Assembly (NCBI GenBank): GCA_000467715.1
Contig: AJFK01000546.1
Location: 1-64,000 of the forward strand
Source: Hysterium pulicare CBS 123377
Lineage: Eukaryota; Ascomycota; Dothideomycetes; Hysteriales; Hysteriaceae
DNA length: 64,000 nucleotides
Direction of reading: 5' to 3'
Both the position numbers and the translations under genes were made by a program. Below are positions 1 to 12,000 of this stretch, piece by piece. The notes beneath the pieces are model-generated. The model was not told the DNA's origin. It made no database searches and was given only the letters and a program-made list of their open reading frames with translations. The first letter of the stretch is position 1; each line of letters opens with the position of its first letter.

Positions 1-3000
1 TTTCGGGCTGTCGATTAGGAGGGTAAGTGCCTTTGGCACTGGTTTACGACGAGGTACCATGTTCGGGGGAGCCGGCTTGATCTTGGATACCTCGGTAGAG
101 GGCTTCAACTTGGGCAAGGATAGGCGTCTGAATCGCTGTTGCAGGAAGCGGAGGTTGCTTTCGAGTAATTCCCTGTTCTCGTGGTGACGAAGCCAGTGGT
201 TGGAGTTCTCAAGGGCTTTCATAAGGACTTTCATGCCGCCAAGCTCCTTGGTCGCCTCTACAGTATCAACATCCGGTGTACCGCTGTGGGTAGGGCCGAG
301 ATTGGCTGTGGGTTGTGGTGCTATCTCCGCCGGCTGCATGCTGCTCTTGCGCAAATTCTCGATCTTCAGCGCTCTGATTTCACCTTCCTGCCTTGCGTTC
401 ACCTTGCTCAACTCGCCGTTAAGTGTCTCAAGATCTCCGAGTTGCTGCTGAACTTGTTGTAGAGAACCGGCGTACTGATTTGCGCTCTGAATGCGGGCTT
501 CTAGGTGCTCAATCTTGAGGCCCATTTCGTCAATCGTCTGGTCTCGCTGTTTGACCTTCAAAGCGTTCGTATGAGCTTCGGTTTGGTACCGTTCAAGCTG
601 CTCGCCACTCTCTTTAATCTGAATCTTGACGGTCACTAGCTCTTGAGCTCTCAGCATCCAGGGTGATGGGCCATGTTCAATTTCTCTGCAGTTGGGAAGT
701 GAGGAAGCGAACTCCCACAGTTGACGAATACTGTCCTTCATCTTCTGGAAATCTTGGATAAGGTGGTCGAATAGTTCTGGGATCGTCTGGCTGGTGAGTT
801 CGTTGACGTTCATGAATTCGTTTAAAATGAATTTAGCTTCTGCAGGGGAAGGTGCTGTCTCTGCGTTTGCAGCGAGTTTATCTATTTCGTCGGCATGAAG
901 TGCAAGAGCATCTCGAATCAAAACAACTTTGCACATAAACAGTTCTTCTAGCTCCACAAAGTTCTCCATAGAGTCTGAATCGAAAGCTGGATAAAGAGAA
1001 TTCGCATGCAGCTCTTGGAGGAGGGACAAGAACTTCGAAGACCAGTACAAGCCGTAGTCGCACCCGGAAAACAACATGTCGATTTTTACCATCAATGTTT
1101 TTGCGTCCTCATCCTCGTCATAATACCTCTGTAAGATCTCGGTAATCGGGTAGAGCACTCGATTGAATTCGTCGATACGGAATTGGAGCGATTTGGAGGT
1201 CAGGATGAGTTTATCTTCTTCGTGGTCTTCCAAGGCCAACTGATGGATTGCGTTCAGGTTGGTAATGACATCATAGGAACGTCTCAATTCTTCGAGGAGG
1301 TCGGCCTCTCTGAACGAACTGTTTTTAAGCCCATGCAGACAGTGATCCAGGGTGCGTTCGACCGGATCCAGATCGTGCCCAGTGGCTTGGAATTTCGAAA
1401 ACTGCTCAAGTGAACAAGATGAGACCGTCTTCCACAGTCGTTCGCAGTTGCCAGCAATGAGGGAAAGCTGCTCGAGGGCTTGGAGTGCTCTCGTTTTTTC
1501 CTTGTATGACTCGAATTTGAAGTCGGGATCTCGATTCTGGATGCGATCTTTGATAAAGCGTCGAACAAGTGTAGCTTTATATTCAAGTCGTTTGAGTTTA
1601 AGGTACGTTTGAATAGAGCCATGGTCGGATGGACTCAAGGTCTCAGGGACGTAGACTTTTGTGATTTTAAGCTCCTCTTCTAATTGTTGGGCGTCCAGTT
1701 TCTGTAGTTCCATTTCGATAGATTTCGTCCTGGCGTTCGTGGAGGCCGTGCGTAGCTGTGTGTTGAGGTCCATCAGTTCATTCATTTGGGCTGAAACCTC
1801 CTTAGTGTGCTCTTCAGTCATGGTCTTTGAGGAGTTTGCTTCCGCTATCGCGACCTGGTATTGTCCTACGACATCCCGGAATTGGGAAATGACCTCATCG
1901 CGCTCGGCAATGGCGTCTTCATGCTTGGCCAATTTACGTGATTCTTGTACCAACTGAGAGTCCTTGAGGTCCAACTCTTCTCTCAATTCCTTCTGATGTT
2001 CGATGTAGTTAAGTTCCAACTCGTCGTTGATCTCCTTTATGTTTTGAAGGTCGGCAATATTGGTCTCCAGGTTCGCAATTGTATTTTTGTAGGTCTGCAC
2101 CTGTCCGGACAATTCCTCGATGATCTCCTCAGCTGCAACGGCAGCGTCAAGCTGCTCTCGGAGATGTTGGTTGGTGTCTTCTAGCTCCAACAACCGAGCT
2201 CTCATCTCTACGTTTTCCTTCTTGAGTCTGTCCTGGTCCTTCAAGTCCTCCTCAAGGCTTTCGATCTGGCTTTTCAGATCCGCCTCCGTCTGGTATGAAA
2301 TGTCCCGTAGGCGAACAAGAGCCTCCTTGACTCTATCGTTTTCGCGTTCCATCTGAAGCCAACCAGCGTTCTGTCGGTCTTCGGGGCTCATGTCTTGGCC
2401 CAACTCCTCGTTTTCGGCCTGTAGAATATCTTTTTCGAGTTCGAGTTCTTCGAGCCGCTGCTTCATGATCTCGTTTTCGCTAACTGCTGCCTCAGCTTTT
2501 TCTTCGGCCATTTCGCGATCGAGAGTGGCAAGTTCTATCATTGATTCAAACTCCTGCTCGAATTTCTCCAGCTTTTCGAGCTTGTTCTGGTTGTCCTTGA
2601 GCTGTTGTTTAAGCTCGGCGTTTTCCTGGTGCATCGTTTGGAGTTTGCCATTGAGCTTTTGAGCAATGCTCTCCAATTTGTTCCGTTCCGATTGGACTTG
2701 GTCCAGATTTGTAAGCTTCTCCCTATCCTCATTTTGTCTTTTCTCCAAGACATGGATCTTAGCATTCAACTCATCCGTAGTCGAAGCTTTCGTGGTAGGT
2801 GTCGTAGCAGCCGCTGACGCGGTGGACTTAGGAGGAAATGTAGAAGGACGGCCGGCTGCAACTTTGACAGACGGACTTGGTTTTGTGAGAGGAAGAGCAC
2901 CGGTGGTAGATGGTGCAGATTTGGTGGACGAACTTGACTTTGTAGATGGGGGAGCACCGATGGTTGATGATCGTTGTGCAATTCTTTGTTTCGTAGATGG

Positions 3001-3444
3001 CGCAGCAGGAAGAACGCTCTTTCGGGAAGCGTTGGCAAGGGTTTGTCTGCCCATGGCAGTAGGGTTGGTTGGTGAGCTGGTCTTCTTTTGATTGGAGGCC
3101 GTGCTGGAAGCTCGGGACACTGTCTTGGCCTTGGCTGGTGGCGCCATGCTGGCTCGCGCTTTTGAAGTGCCTGAGGCGCTGCGAAGGGCGGCCGGTTGGC
3201 CCTTGGGGGAATGCTCACGGAATACGTGTTTCTTGATACCGCTCGGTCGGATAAACAGACCATACGTGTCAAATGTGTCGAAATAGGAAACACCTCCGAT
3301 AGAACCATTGTTTTTACCGGTACCTTCTCGGAGTTCAATACCAACGAAGTCGCCTTCAGCGACAGTGATGGCACCAATGTAACGGATCGTACCGACACGA
3401 CCATCATTAAGTTCGACCATCTGGCCGACTTGGTAGTCCGCCAT
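1..3444 (-). CDS. ro-3: Dynactin p150-Glued subunit, 3' end missing
   Basis: Large subunit of dynactin, the adaptor that links cytoplasmic dynein to microtubules and cargo. The frame opens with ATG at 3444 and stays open for 1148 codons to the window edge, so the C-terminus and stop lie outside. Residues about 5-70 form a CAP-Gly domain with the GKNNGSIGG microtubule/EB-binding loop (canonical GKNDG). A Ser/Thr/Pro/Lys-rich linker follows to about residue 200, then a long heptad-rich coiled coil (about 200-570) beginning near TDELNAKIHVLEKRQ, a more globular middle, and a second coiled coil near 960-1070. That order is the one known for p150-Glued, which is about 1300 residues in fungi. No intron was seen. 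The start gives the CAP-Gly domain at the very N-terminus, as in Nip100/Ro-3. Other CAP-Gly proteins such as CLIP-170 are less likely because of the single CAP-Gly and the position of the coils. Confidence 0.93.
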   Translation of the reverse strand, partial: MADYQVGQMVELNDGRVGTIRYIGAITVAEGDFVGIELREGTGKNNGSIGGVSYFDTFDTYGLFIRPSGIKKHVFREHSPKGQPAALRSASGTSKARASMAPPAKAKTVSRASSTASNQKKTSSPTNPTAMGRQTLANASRKSVLPAAPSTKQRIAQRSSTIGAPPSTKSSSSTKSAPSTTGALPLTKPSPSVKVAAGRPSTFPPKSTASAAATTPTTKASTTDELNAKIHVLEKRQNEDREKLTNLDQVQSERNKLESIAQKLNGKLQTMHQENAELKQQLKDNQNKLEKLEKFEQEFESMIELATLDREMAEEKAEAAVSENEIMKQRLEELELEKDILQAENEELGQDMSPEDRQNAGWLQMERENDRVKEALVRLRDISYQTEADLKSQIESLEEDLKDQDRLKKENVEMRARLLELEDTNQHLREQLDAAVAAEEIIEELSGQVQTYKNTIANLETNIADLQNIKEINDELELNYIEHQKELREELDLKDSQLVQESRKLAKHEDAIAERDEVISQFRDVVGQYQVAIAEANSSKTMTEEHTKEVSAQMNELMDLNTQLRTASTNARTKSIEMELQKLDAQQLEEELKITKVYVPETLSPSDHGSIQTYLKLKRLEYKATLVRRFIKDRIQNRDPDFKFESYKEKTRALQALEQLSLIAGNCERLWKTVSSCSLEQFSKFQATGHDLDPVERTLDHCLHGLKNSSFREADLLEELRRSYDVITNLNAIHQLALEDHEEDKLILTSKSLQFRIDEFNRVLYPITEILQRYYDEDEDAKTLMVKIDMLFSGCDYGLYWSSKFLSLLQELHANSLYPAFDSDSMENFVELEELFMCKVVLIRDALALHADEIDKLAANAETAPSPAEAKFILNEFMNVNELTSQTIPELFDHLIQDFQKMKDSIRQLWEFASSLPNCREIEHGPSPWMLRAQELVTVKIQIKESGEQLERYQTEAHTNALKVKQRDQTIDEMGLKIEHLEARIQSANQYAGSLQQVQQQLGDLETLNGELSKVNARQEGEIRALKIENLRKSSMQPAEIAPQPTANLGPTHSGTPDVDTVEATKELGGMKVLMKALENSNHWLRHHENRELLESNLRFLQQRFRRLSLPKLKPSTEVSKIKPAPPNMVPRRKPVPKALTLLIDSPK

Positions 3445-4355
3445 CTTAGACAGATGGAGGAAGGTAGGATCGATCAATGATGTGAGGAAAGTGCTGTGTG
3501 GATGAAGTGACGACGCGTGGGATGTGGATGAGAGGGAGGATTGGTGGTGAAGATTGGGACGAGAAAAGGTTCAATCAGAGAAAATCGAATCGAGAAAGCA
3601 AACGAGAAAGGGATTTAATCGCAGTGCAACAGCTTTGAAGTGTTCTTAGAGCGTTGTTGTTCTGCGTTGCGTGGGGTGGTGTGTGAGTGAGGAGAAGGAA
3701 CGAAGGAGGAACGCGAGCTCGAGTTTTGTTGAGCAGGCGCACGGTCCGACGCGTCAAAGCGCTCCGAAGATTCCGGCACGGTGGACGCATTGACCGTCAG
3801 TTCACGCGTGGCTGCGGCATCTTGCATGAGATTGCGCAACCAATTTCAGCCCTACAATTGCCAGGGAAAAAGTGCAGCTTTGAAGAGACAAGCCGAGTTC
3901 GAATCACGACTTGCCGTGTTGCGAGCATGGTCGAGTTGCCAATTCCACCCTCCCATCTGCGCTAATGACAGCAATGGCCCTCATCGACCATGCCACTTCG
4001 GACTGTTTGTTTTTCTCCTCTTTGATCGAAGCTCCGCGCACAGATGACTTCTGGATGCTTCGATCGTGTCACGTGATCTGCTTCACCAAATCGGCTGTGC
4101 AACATGTCTCTATGCAGGGCTGTGTGAACTGTCTGTGGCCATCTTTCCCAAGATGGGTCTTGACCATGTTCATTGATACTAAGGAAAGGCATTCTATGCA
4201 CATCTATACGGATACATGCGACATGCAAGGCGTACGCCATGATGCTCCTCCTGCCGTGTGCCCAACAAGTACTAGTACACCACAGAACTCCCTACACCAG
4301 TTTTTATCTCGCGCGTATGTGATAATAGATCATCGTAGCAATACCCTCTTTAAGT
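3445..4355. other. Intergenic, promoter side of the dynactin gene
   Basis: 911 bp between the dynactin start and the stop of the ABC transporter gene; both genes read leftward. It holds a GA-rich leader (about 3560-3620) and a CACGTG E-box-like hexamer at 4070-4075. No supported coding sequence. Confidence 0.6.
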
Positions 4356-6644
4356 CTAAGATGTAAGTTCGGCGATGCGTTGTTCGATGTCAGGTATGGC
4401 TCGCAGCTGTAGATCGAGTTCCTCTTTCTCACTGATAAGAAAGTCAGTATAGTATACGGCCAGTAGCGCGAAAGATAATGAACTTACTCCTCCAATTGCA
4501 ACCTCTTGTCCGCATCTAGCTTCGTAAAAATGTAGTGTCCCTGCCCGTCAAATTGCAAGATCTTCTTGTGGTATTTCCAAAGGCTGCGCCTGTGACTGAC
4601 CGTCATAAGCGTGATACCCAGTCTCTTCGCTTCATCGTACATGACCCTCTCGATCTCAAGTGTGACACTGCTCGTACATTCGTCAAGAATAGCGTACTTC
4701 GGCGCGTGGTAGAATAGACGCGCCATTGCTACTCGTTGTTGCAGACCGCCAGAGAGCACATCAGTCCACTCTTGTTCAGCATCCCAGCCACCTGGGCGGT
4801 CAACGATGGATTCTATCTCCACAACCGAAAGGATCTGATATAGGTCGTGGTCGGTGACTCCCTTATCGCGCATTTCACGCACCCCATCTGGATAGATGAT
4901 CTGTTGTCGAAGTGTTCCTCTGGACAGATACGGTCGCTGTGGGATGTAGAATATGTCTTCAAACGGTGGTTTTCGCACTGTCCCACCATACACGGGCCAT
5001 AGACCACCCAGTATCCTGAATAATGATGATTTGCCACATCCATTTGGTCCAACGATAAGAAGATGGTCGCCAGGTTTGACGGTGAAGCTGAGTGCGCGCA
5101 CTAAGATGTCCCCATTGGGCGAAACTATTGGCACGTCAACAAATTCGATGTCTTCCCCTTCCGAAACCTTTCCACGTCCACGCAGAATTGCAGCATTTTC
5201 TGCTGTGTCTGCTGATGAAACCAGCTTCTTCTCGAAACGACCGGCTTGAATATCATCTATCACGTCCAACAAAGTGGATACCCTCGATGTGTACCCGGCC
5301 AATTCTGTTACTTCCTTGTACGAAAACATTACTCGCCCGAAAGCATCCGAGGACATTAGAAGCATTCGGCGATTCGTCACAAAGCCTGTATATCTCATCA
5401 GCAAACACAACTGAATGAACAGTCTGGGAAACTCACTTTCCGTGCGATCGCCAACACTCTTGCCTTCAACGCCAGGTACCTTGAAGAAGACGGGCACGCT
5501 GCAGAGTAGCAATCCTAATGCGCCCCAGAAATACTTGATGACAAAATCCTCCATTACGCCATGATAGAAACGTCTTCTCAATATCCGATTGACGTGCTTG
5601 ATGAGTGTAAAGTATCCTTTGTCCAGCGTGTCTTTCTCAGCTTCGTGTCCATGGTAGAGCGCCACCTCTTCACTATAGTCGATCAACCTCGAGTGCTGAA
5701 ACCTGAATTCTCCCTCCAATCGAGCTTCGTCCGCAACATATTTCCCGAAGGGTGGCGTTAGAGCCCGCATCACGCTCGCTGACAGCTGTACGATCAGACT
5801 CATGAAGAAGAGCCCTTCTCCTCCCACACTGCGAGATAAAGAGTAATTGTATATGATCATATCGAGGACAGGTTTGGCAATATTCGAATATAGTTCTGCG
5901 AGACTATTTGAGAATTTGGCAATGTCGACTGTGATGAGCTGGTCCGCATTCTTTATTCGATCGTCGAGGGCCGAGAGTGTGTAGAAGGTCATCTGGGAAA
6001 GGTATTTGTTATGGACATAGTGGGTGAGTCGGGTTCGATATTGCAAGGAAAGCTTGCATTGATGGTACGAAAGCTGGAGGAAAGGTCAGCTCCCTGGAAA
6101 CGGAAACGGTCACCAACATTCATACCATGGAATTTGTGAACGTCGCAGGGACAGCAACCATCATCCACCACACAAGTCCAGTCAAAAACTCTCTGCCCTT
6201 CCCTCTAACGAGATTGCTCACAAGCTTTCCATCCAGCTCGGCCACGTATAGACTGATCAATGTCCGGAGGACAAGAAATATACTATGGCTGACAAGTAAG
6301 CGGAACTCTTTGCTCCTCCATCCCGGTATCACAATCTTCAACAATCGCAACAAGTTCTTGAAGAACTCCCTGTTCAACTCGACCTTTTTGCGCGACGTTG
6401 CCTCTCCCTCCGTAGCGCCTGTACGTGGACGCTTTCGGACCTCCGCCTGCCGTATCGATGCTGCTTTCTGCTCCGCGATGGCATTACGAATTCGATTAAT
6501 GAGGGCGATGAAGAGGGTGAGGTACACGGCACGAGATATTCGTGTTCGATGTTGAAGGTAGCGCGCCGTTAACTCGTTTACGATTCTTTTGATCGACCGA
6601 CTCGAAGATGAAGTGGCTGAGGACAGCTTTGATTGAACCGCCAT
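4356..6644 (-). CDS. pxa2: Peroxisomal half ABC transporter (ABCD family, Pxa2 type)
   Basis: Half-size ABC transporter of the ABCD family, which imports long-chain acyl-CoA into peroxisomes as a Pxa1-Pxa2 dimer. Model: exons 6644-6126, 6073-4488 and 4431-4356; introns of 52 and 56 bp (GTATGA..CCAG and GTAAGT..TCAG), giving 726 residues, normal for the family. The membrane domain takes up the first half and includes the EAA-like stretch with [17 protein letters not shown]. The nucleotide-binding domain shows Walker [10 protein letters not shown] (about residue 515), signature LSGGLQQR (about 613) and Walker B AILDE. The last exon restores the conserved tail that ends IAELTS. The start MAVQSKLSS was chosen over an ATG 13 codons upstream because it begins the conserved N-terminus. 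Pxa1 is the alternative, but the length and the short N-terminus favour Pxa2. Confidence 0.9.
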
Positions 6645-7151
6645 GGATGCCGCAAGCTCTACGGCGTGAAAGATGGAAATCAATCGTTCGGCGCTGTTCG
6701 CATGGTCTCTTTGTTGGTGATGGCGTTGAACGAAACAACCTCAAGCATCGGTGACATGTGAAGAGGAAAGCCTCGGCTGATCTCATAAATCATCATTCTC
6801 CCCCACAATGCACTAATGCTCATACGGCAACAAGCTCGAGTGAGCTACAAGCGTCTAGTTCTTCTGACCGTCTCCCAAACACGTCTTTGGGGTTCTCAGG
6901 TCGACTTTGAGATGGTTATACAATGCACAGGGTGGACTTTCAACATACCAAGCCTACTTCCAAGAATATATACATGTAGCGTACGATTCGGAAAAACACT
7001 CTATGAGAAGCTAAACAACTAACTACCTAGGTACAAATGAACCGAATACCACGATATAGTACAAAGGCTCGTGAACTCTTCCCTAATGTTCAACCCAATG
7101 TGACAGAACACCTCCCAATGAATGAAAGACTTATCCAGCCAAACTTAAAGT
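6645..7151. other. Intergenic, 507 bp
   Basis: Upstream region of the ABC transporter gene and 3' flank of the secreted-protein gene, both reading leftward. I see no coding sequence or repeat in it. Confidence 0.5.
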
Positions 7152-7847
7152 CTAAGCCATGCTAAGCGCTCTTCGCCTCCGGGTCTCAATGTCTGCCGTA
7201 GACGCATAGAACCAATATTCAGCCTTATAGTTGACCTGTACGACAGAAGAGGGATCCTGGCCCGCACAATTTGCTGGCGCTGAACCACCTTCTGTGACCA
7301 AGCGATACACCTCCTTGACGGAGCTCGTTGTTCCTTCAGCTTGAGCTTCCAATTTCAGCCAAGGTACGTTAACCGTGCCATCGGTTGTTGCGGGCGCAGC
7401 TGCCGTGGCCACCTTCTTAAGTTCCGTGTTTCCTAGTCCAATGATGTCGAAATCGGGAGTGGTGTTATCGACGAAGAAGTGCATTCCGATCGCAGCAGGG
7501 TCCTCATTAAGACTTCCCAACTGGTTATTTGCTACCGCACACGAAGCGTTAACGAGAGTTGCTACGGCGCCAATAGCGACGGGAGCAGTAGCCGAAGATG
7601 CATTGGCACAGGTATAATTCTGAGTGCCAGTTCCCTGCGCGATGAGGACGAGGTCGAGGCCACTAGACGGTGCAGGAAGCGTGCTCGCCGGTTGAGCAAC
7701 GGTTGTGAGGTCACAGGTGCCCGCATCATCACTGTCATTCGCTTGACGTGGTGGAAAAGGGGATGGGAGACGTGGTTTGCTCGGGTGAGGAGCGGCGATA
7801 ACAGAAAGAGAGAATATGAGAGTCGCGAGGAGCTGTGAAGTACGCAT
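7152..7847 (-). CDS. Secreted DUF3455-like protein
   Basis: A 231-residue secreted protein. Residues about 1-19 (MRTSQLLATLIFSLSVIAA) are a clear signal peptide, followed by a short proline/basic stretch. The mature part carries LVLIAQGTGTQNYTCAN, the characteristic block of the DUF3455 family, and a later GMHFFVDNTTPDFD segment. Several N-glycosylation sequons (NYT, NAS, NTT) fit the secretory pathway. Members are often annotated 'malate dehydrogenase' in fungal genomes, but nothing here supports an enzyme. The start at 7847 was preferred to an in-frame ATG eight codons upstream because it puts the hydrophobic core at the usual distance. No intron. It is divergent from the ankyrin gene. The function is unknown; the family assignment is from memory of the motif. 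Confidence 0.78.
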   Translation of the reverse strand: MRTSQLLATLIFSLSVIAAPHPSKPRLPSPFPPRQANDSDDAGTCDLTTVAQPASTLPAPSSGLDLVLIAQGTGTQNYTCANASSATAPVAIGAVATLVNASCAVANNQLGSLNEDPAAIGMHFFVDNTTPDFDIIGLGNTELKKVATAAAPATTDGTVNVPWLKLEAQAEGTTSSVKEVYRLVTEGGSAPANCAGQDPSSVVQVNYKAEYWFYASTADIETRRRRALSMA

Positions 7848-9057
7848 GGTGAAGGTGGTGGTCGGTAACAAGAATCTATCTCAATAGAATACTCGATGTC
7901 TAGGTGGAGATTGGGGCAATTCTGGTAGCGCGGAGGCTGAGGTTGTAGTATATGAATAAGGCAGGGATTGTATAAAGATATGTATATGAGCTACCAGAGC
8001 CTGATTTCGAATATTGGACAACAAGAATAGAAGAATGAAAGAGTATGCAATGAAACGAGAGTGTTCTCAGAGCTAGTAGAAGTACTGTACAGCTGCTGTG
8101 GTTGATTAGGAGATATGCAGCGAAACCAAGAAGCTTATATACCTTCACTACGATGAGACATTCGCAGCCGGAACACAGCAGCGGATGAAGATACCAGCCT
8201 TCCATGTAGCCTCACCTTTCGGAGGATTGCGGGCTCAAACATCAGTTCATCTCTCTAGGATGTTGTTTTACTAGTCCAAGCTGTCATCTCTTAGTACTGC
8301 CGGTCGTGGAATGAAGCTTCCGCTTAACGGTTGAGGGTTGAGGGTAGGGCACACGGTGCTTCTTCACGGCTCTAAAGGAGGCGCACAGAGAAGACACAAA
8401 GGACGAAACATGGGATCCAGATCCCTGGAGAAGAAGTCGAAAGGTTAAGGTCCATGAGTCGGCCAGATGCTAGACGTGGATGGCACGAACGTTTCCTACA
8501 GAGGCTCTTGGACAGTTCCCTTGATCTGGATAAGGGTGCGATCCATGGCGTGAAAACAACCCAACGGTCTGGACAAGATGAGACGGTACCTGCAGAACCT
8601 GGAGCGCAAGATGAAACAAGAAACGGTTAATTCATTTGGCCTCACGAGAAGGACGGCGCAAAGTCTCGGTTGAACTCCAGGTACCTGCGTCAACAAGCGT
8701 GAAACAGCCGCCTTTTGAACGCCGCCAGACTTTGTCGAGCTAGCAACGGGACATAAACCGGCCTCCCGTCGGCCCATCCATTGTCCAACTGTCAGCAAAT
8801 TCATTTTTCCAAGTGAGATGCCGTGGTTGTGCAGAAGCTTCAAACCCGATTGAAACAAGGAGCGTCTTTACGAGCTTGATGCGCAGCCCAAGTCCATGGC
8901 AGACCAAGGATCCGAGACACAGTCGATGCCTTAGGCAGGGCGTGTATGTCCGCATCGTCATGCTCAGCCAAGCTTCTCAGCCACCCCGGAAACGTAGACA
9001 TGCACCTCCACCACTTCCATCTCTCACCACTCGACATGAGTAAGGGCAACAAGGGCA
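7848..9057. other. Intergenic, 1.2 kb divergent region
   Basis: Between the leftward secreted-protein gene and the rightward ankyrin gene. Short frames on both strands in 8490-9040 show no domain, signal peptide or splice structure. I searched by eye for an N-terminal STAND or nucleotide-binding domain for the ankyrin gene and found none. Confidence 0.45.
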
Positions 9058-12000
9058 ATGAGTGTCCGGCGGAATATCGAGCATCTTGCCAAGGATGCCG
9101 GAGTGAACCCAGTCCTTGCTCGACAGCCGTGTCTGTCCAGCCCAGCCCAGCCAACAATTTTCGCTACTGAAGACGATCGCATTCAAGCAAGAAATCTACT
9201 CGTAGAGCAGCGGCGCCGCAATCCGGATTACCGTGACCCAGACAAGCAGTTGAAACGCATTTTCAGAACATCGAAAGAGAAAGAGAAATTGCAAGATATC
9301 AGCAAATGGGAATTTTCACAGGATGAATTGGACCAGGCATTGTCCGCTGTAATTAACAAGCCAACCTTGACCGACAGTGCAGGCCTTGTCCAAGCTTTTC
9401 TCGACCTTGGAGCCAAAGTCAATGTCATAGACATATCAGAAGAAAAGAAGGCCAAGAACAATAAGAAATATGGCTCTCTCACACGACGCAGCACCGTCCT
9501 TCAGCGCGCTGCATCTATGCACAGAGCGGACTCTGTGAGCATCCTCGCTCATCGTGGGGCTGATCAAACCACTCTTGACGAAGCGCTCCGATCTGCCCTT
9601 ACCGCAAAGGACCTGTCTTGTACTGAAGAGTTGCTCCGCCATGGTGCAGATATCAATAAATATCCGAGTGCTCTCAAAGATGCCGTCTGGGCGAAAGAGA
9701 AAGATTTGGTTCGCCTTCTTCTCCGAGCACCGAAGGCGCTACGACCTGAATTGATCTCACCCTGCCTTAATCAAGCTGTCCAACAGAAATCAGAGCCTCT
9801 AATATCGCTACTTGTTGGTTATGGCGCAGACCCCAACTTCGAGAATGCCGACGCTTTCAAGCTTGCCCTTTCGTTGCGCGAATATCAATTAGCCGTTGCA
9901 CTGGCTGCAGGTCCTGTGCGAATATCACTACCGTCTTTACAAGACAGTTTGGATATCGTTTCGAAAGCGCACGACATTGAGGAACTTCAACCATTCATAG
10001 AGTTGCTTCTGTGTTGTGGGCTGCCACCAGATACGCATAGCCTCCCTGAGATATTAGTGTCTGCAGTGAAATCCAACCGCATCGCTTTCGTTCGAATGCT
10101 GCTCCAACATGGAGTATCCACGGCTTTCAATGAGGCCGAGTGTGTCAAGGTTGCGGTGACCGAGTCAGATTGGCAGCTAACGGATCTTCTTCTAGCTGCA
10201 CCACTTTCTTCAGCCCATGCTTCGGATATCGTTAGCACAGTGCCGACTGATGCGTCTCGTAGCGACAGATTCCATGTAATGGAAAAACTCGTACAGAAAG
10301 GAGCAACTGGTCCACCACTCGCCAGATGGGTTACCATTGCTGTTGAAGAAGATGATTACTCCTTATTGTCTTTGGTTGTCAGTGCTGGAGCCCCACTCAC
10401 TGACGGGGACAATCAAGCCCTCCGCTCTATCATAGCTAGTAAAGACCTTCGAAAGCTCAGGGCTTTGCTTAGTGGAGGCCCGTCTCCGATCGCACTCTCT
10501 CAAGTGTTTCCCCTCCTCCGTCAAGTCTACACGAGATCCGAGAGACTGGAGACCACGCGCTTACTTCTTGAGGCTGGCGCCCAAGGACCTGAAGTGAATA
10601 AAGCCCTACTTGACGCGGTTGCAGATACTTCACCATCACGAGATACTTCGCTTATTCAAGAACTCATTCAGCATCGTGCGAACGTCGATTACGATGATGG
10701 AAAAGCCGTCTGCCTTGCTGCGATGCAAGGGGACGTGCCAGTACTGCAGCGTTTGTGCGAGGCTAGGCCGTCAGTCCACACAACTTCCCATGCATTGAAG
10801 TTTGCGTTCGGATCAAATGGTCGAAGGCACTCAAGTACTCTCCAAATTATCAAGACCCTTTTGGCCAATGGCATCTCAGATGAAGCTATCATTGAAGTTC
10901 AACGATTGGCAATTAATGGGGGTCCGCAAAATCTGGACATTATCCAGCACTTGTTGGGCCCAGAAGCAAGAATGATAAATGAAGCATTCCTCTCTACTTT
11001 GGCTGTGCCAAACCAAAAGGCGAAATTTCCTATCGTAGCTGCTCTCCTAAAATTCGGAATCTCCAAAAAGGCAGTCGACAAAGGGCTAATACTAGAGACA
11101 AAGAACGCCATAGGGAAGAATGATGTAGCCGTCGCGAGGTTGCTTGTGGAAAATGGCGCATCTGTCGATTACAGTGAAGGTGAAGCTATCAAGCTCGCCG
11201 TTACATCTGGCTCTTTCGTTCTAGTTCGCACACTGCTTGATGCAAAGCAGAAGCCTTCGAGTCAAGTCCTCACCAAATCATTTCGCGCACTATTTCACGA
11301 TCCCCGCTCTGAAAAAAATCATGAAGCGGTCCAGATTGCGGCCGAACTACTCAAGGCTGGAATTGAGCAGCCGGCTATCGACTCTGCTTTGAGGGCAACT
11401 CTTGAGGAACCTAACTGGAAATTGGACTCGGCTGAATTGATTGACCTCTTGCTTGAGTATAGAGCTAACGTAAATACAGCTGATGGAACCTGCTTTGGTT
11501 TTGCAGCGCGTAACAAAGAGTTTAGTCTTTTTTCTAAGTTGCTTGCTCAACAGCCAGACTACAACATCATTCTACCATGTCTGCTTATGTCTAAACTGGA
11601 CGAGCCTTCTTTGGTACATGCTCTGAAGCTTTGTTTCAATTGCGGGTGTTCTTTTGAGATAATTGACTCGTGCAGGCGTCTCAAGTACCCTCTACTCATA
11701 GTTGCAATGCTCGAATATCCCCGAGGAGAAAATCTCGTCAATATATTGCTAAGCAATGGTTGCAACCCGGATATCACAACAAACTGCACTCTCGATGGTT
11801 CAATCGGTCTAGAAAACATTTCCGCTTTAATATGGGCTTTAGCTCGGCCTCAAAAGATAGTTTCAGATTCAGTCATCTTCGCTCTTTTGCACGCAGGCGG
11901 TAAGTTTTTGTGGATGACAGTGAAAATGTCCATACTTATAGCCAGAGCTGACCTCTTATATAGTATCCCCAACCCGCCGTTCGCCTAGTTCAGAATTGTC

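Noticed and set aside
2766-3407. Leftward 213-codon frame
   Set aside because: Alternative frame inside the dynactin gene, Pro/Arg-rich by composition only.
8496-8858. Leftward 120-codon frame
   Set aside because: No domain, no good start context, partly overlapped by other frames; treated as chance.
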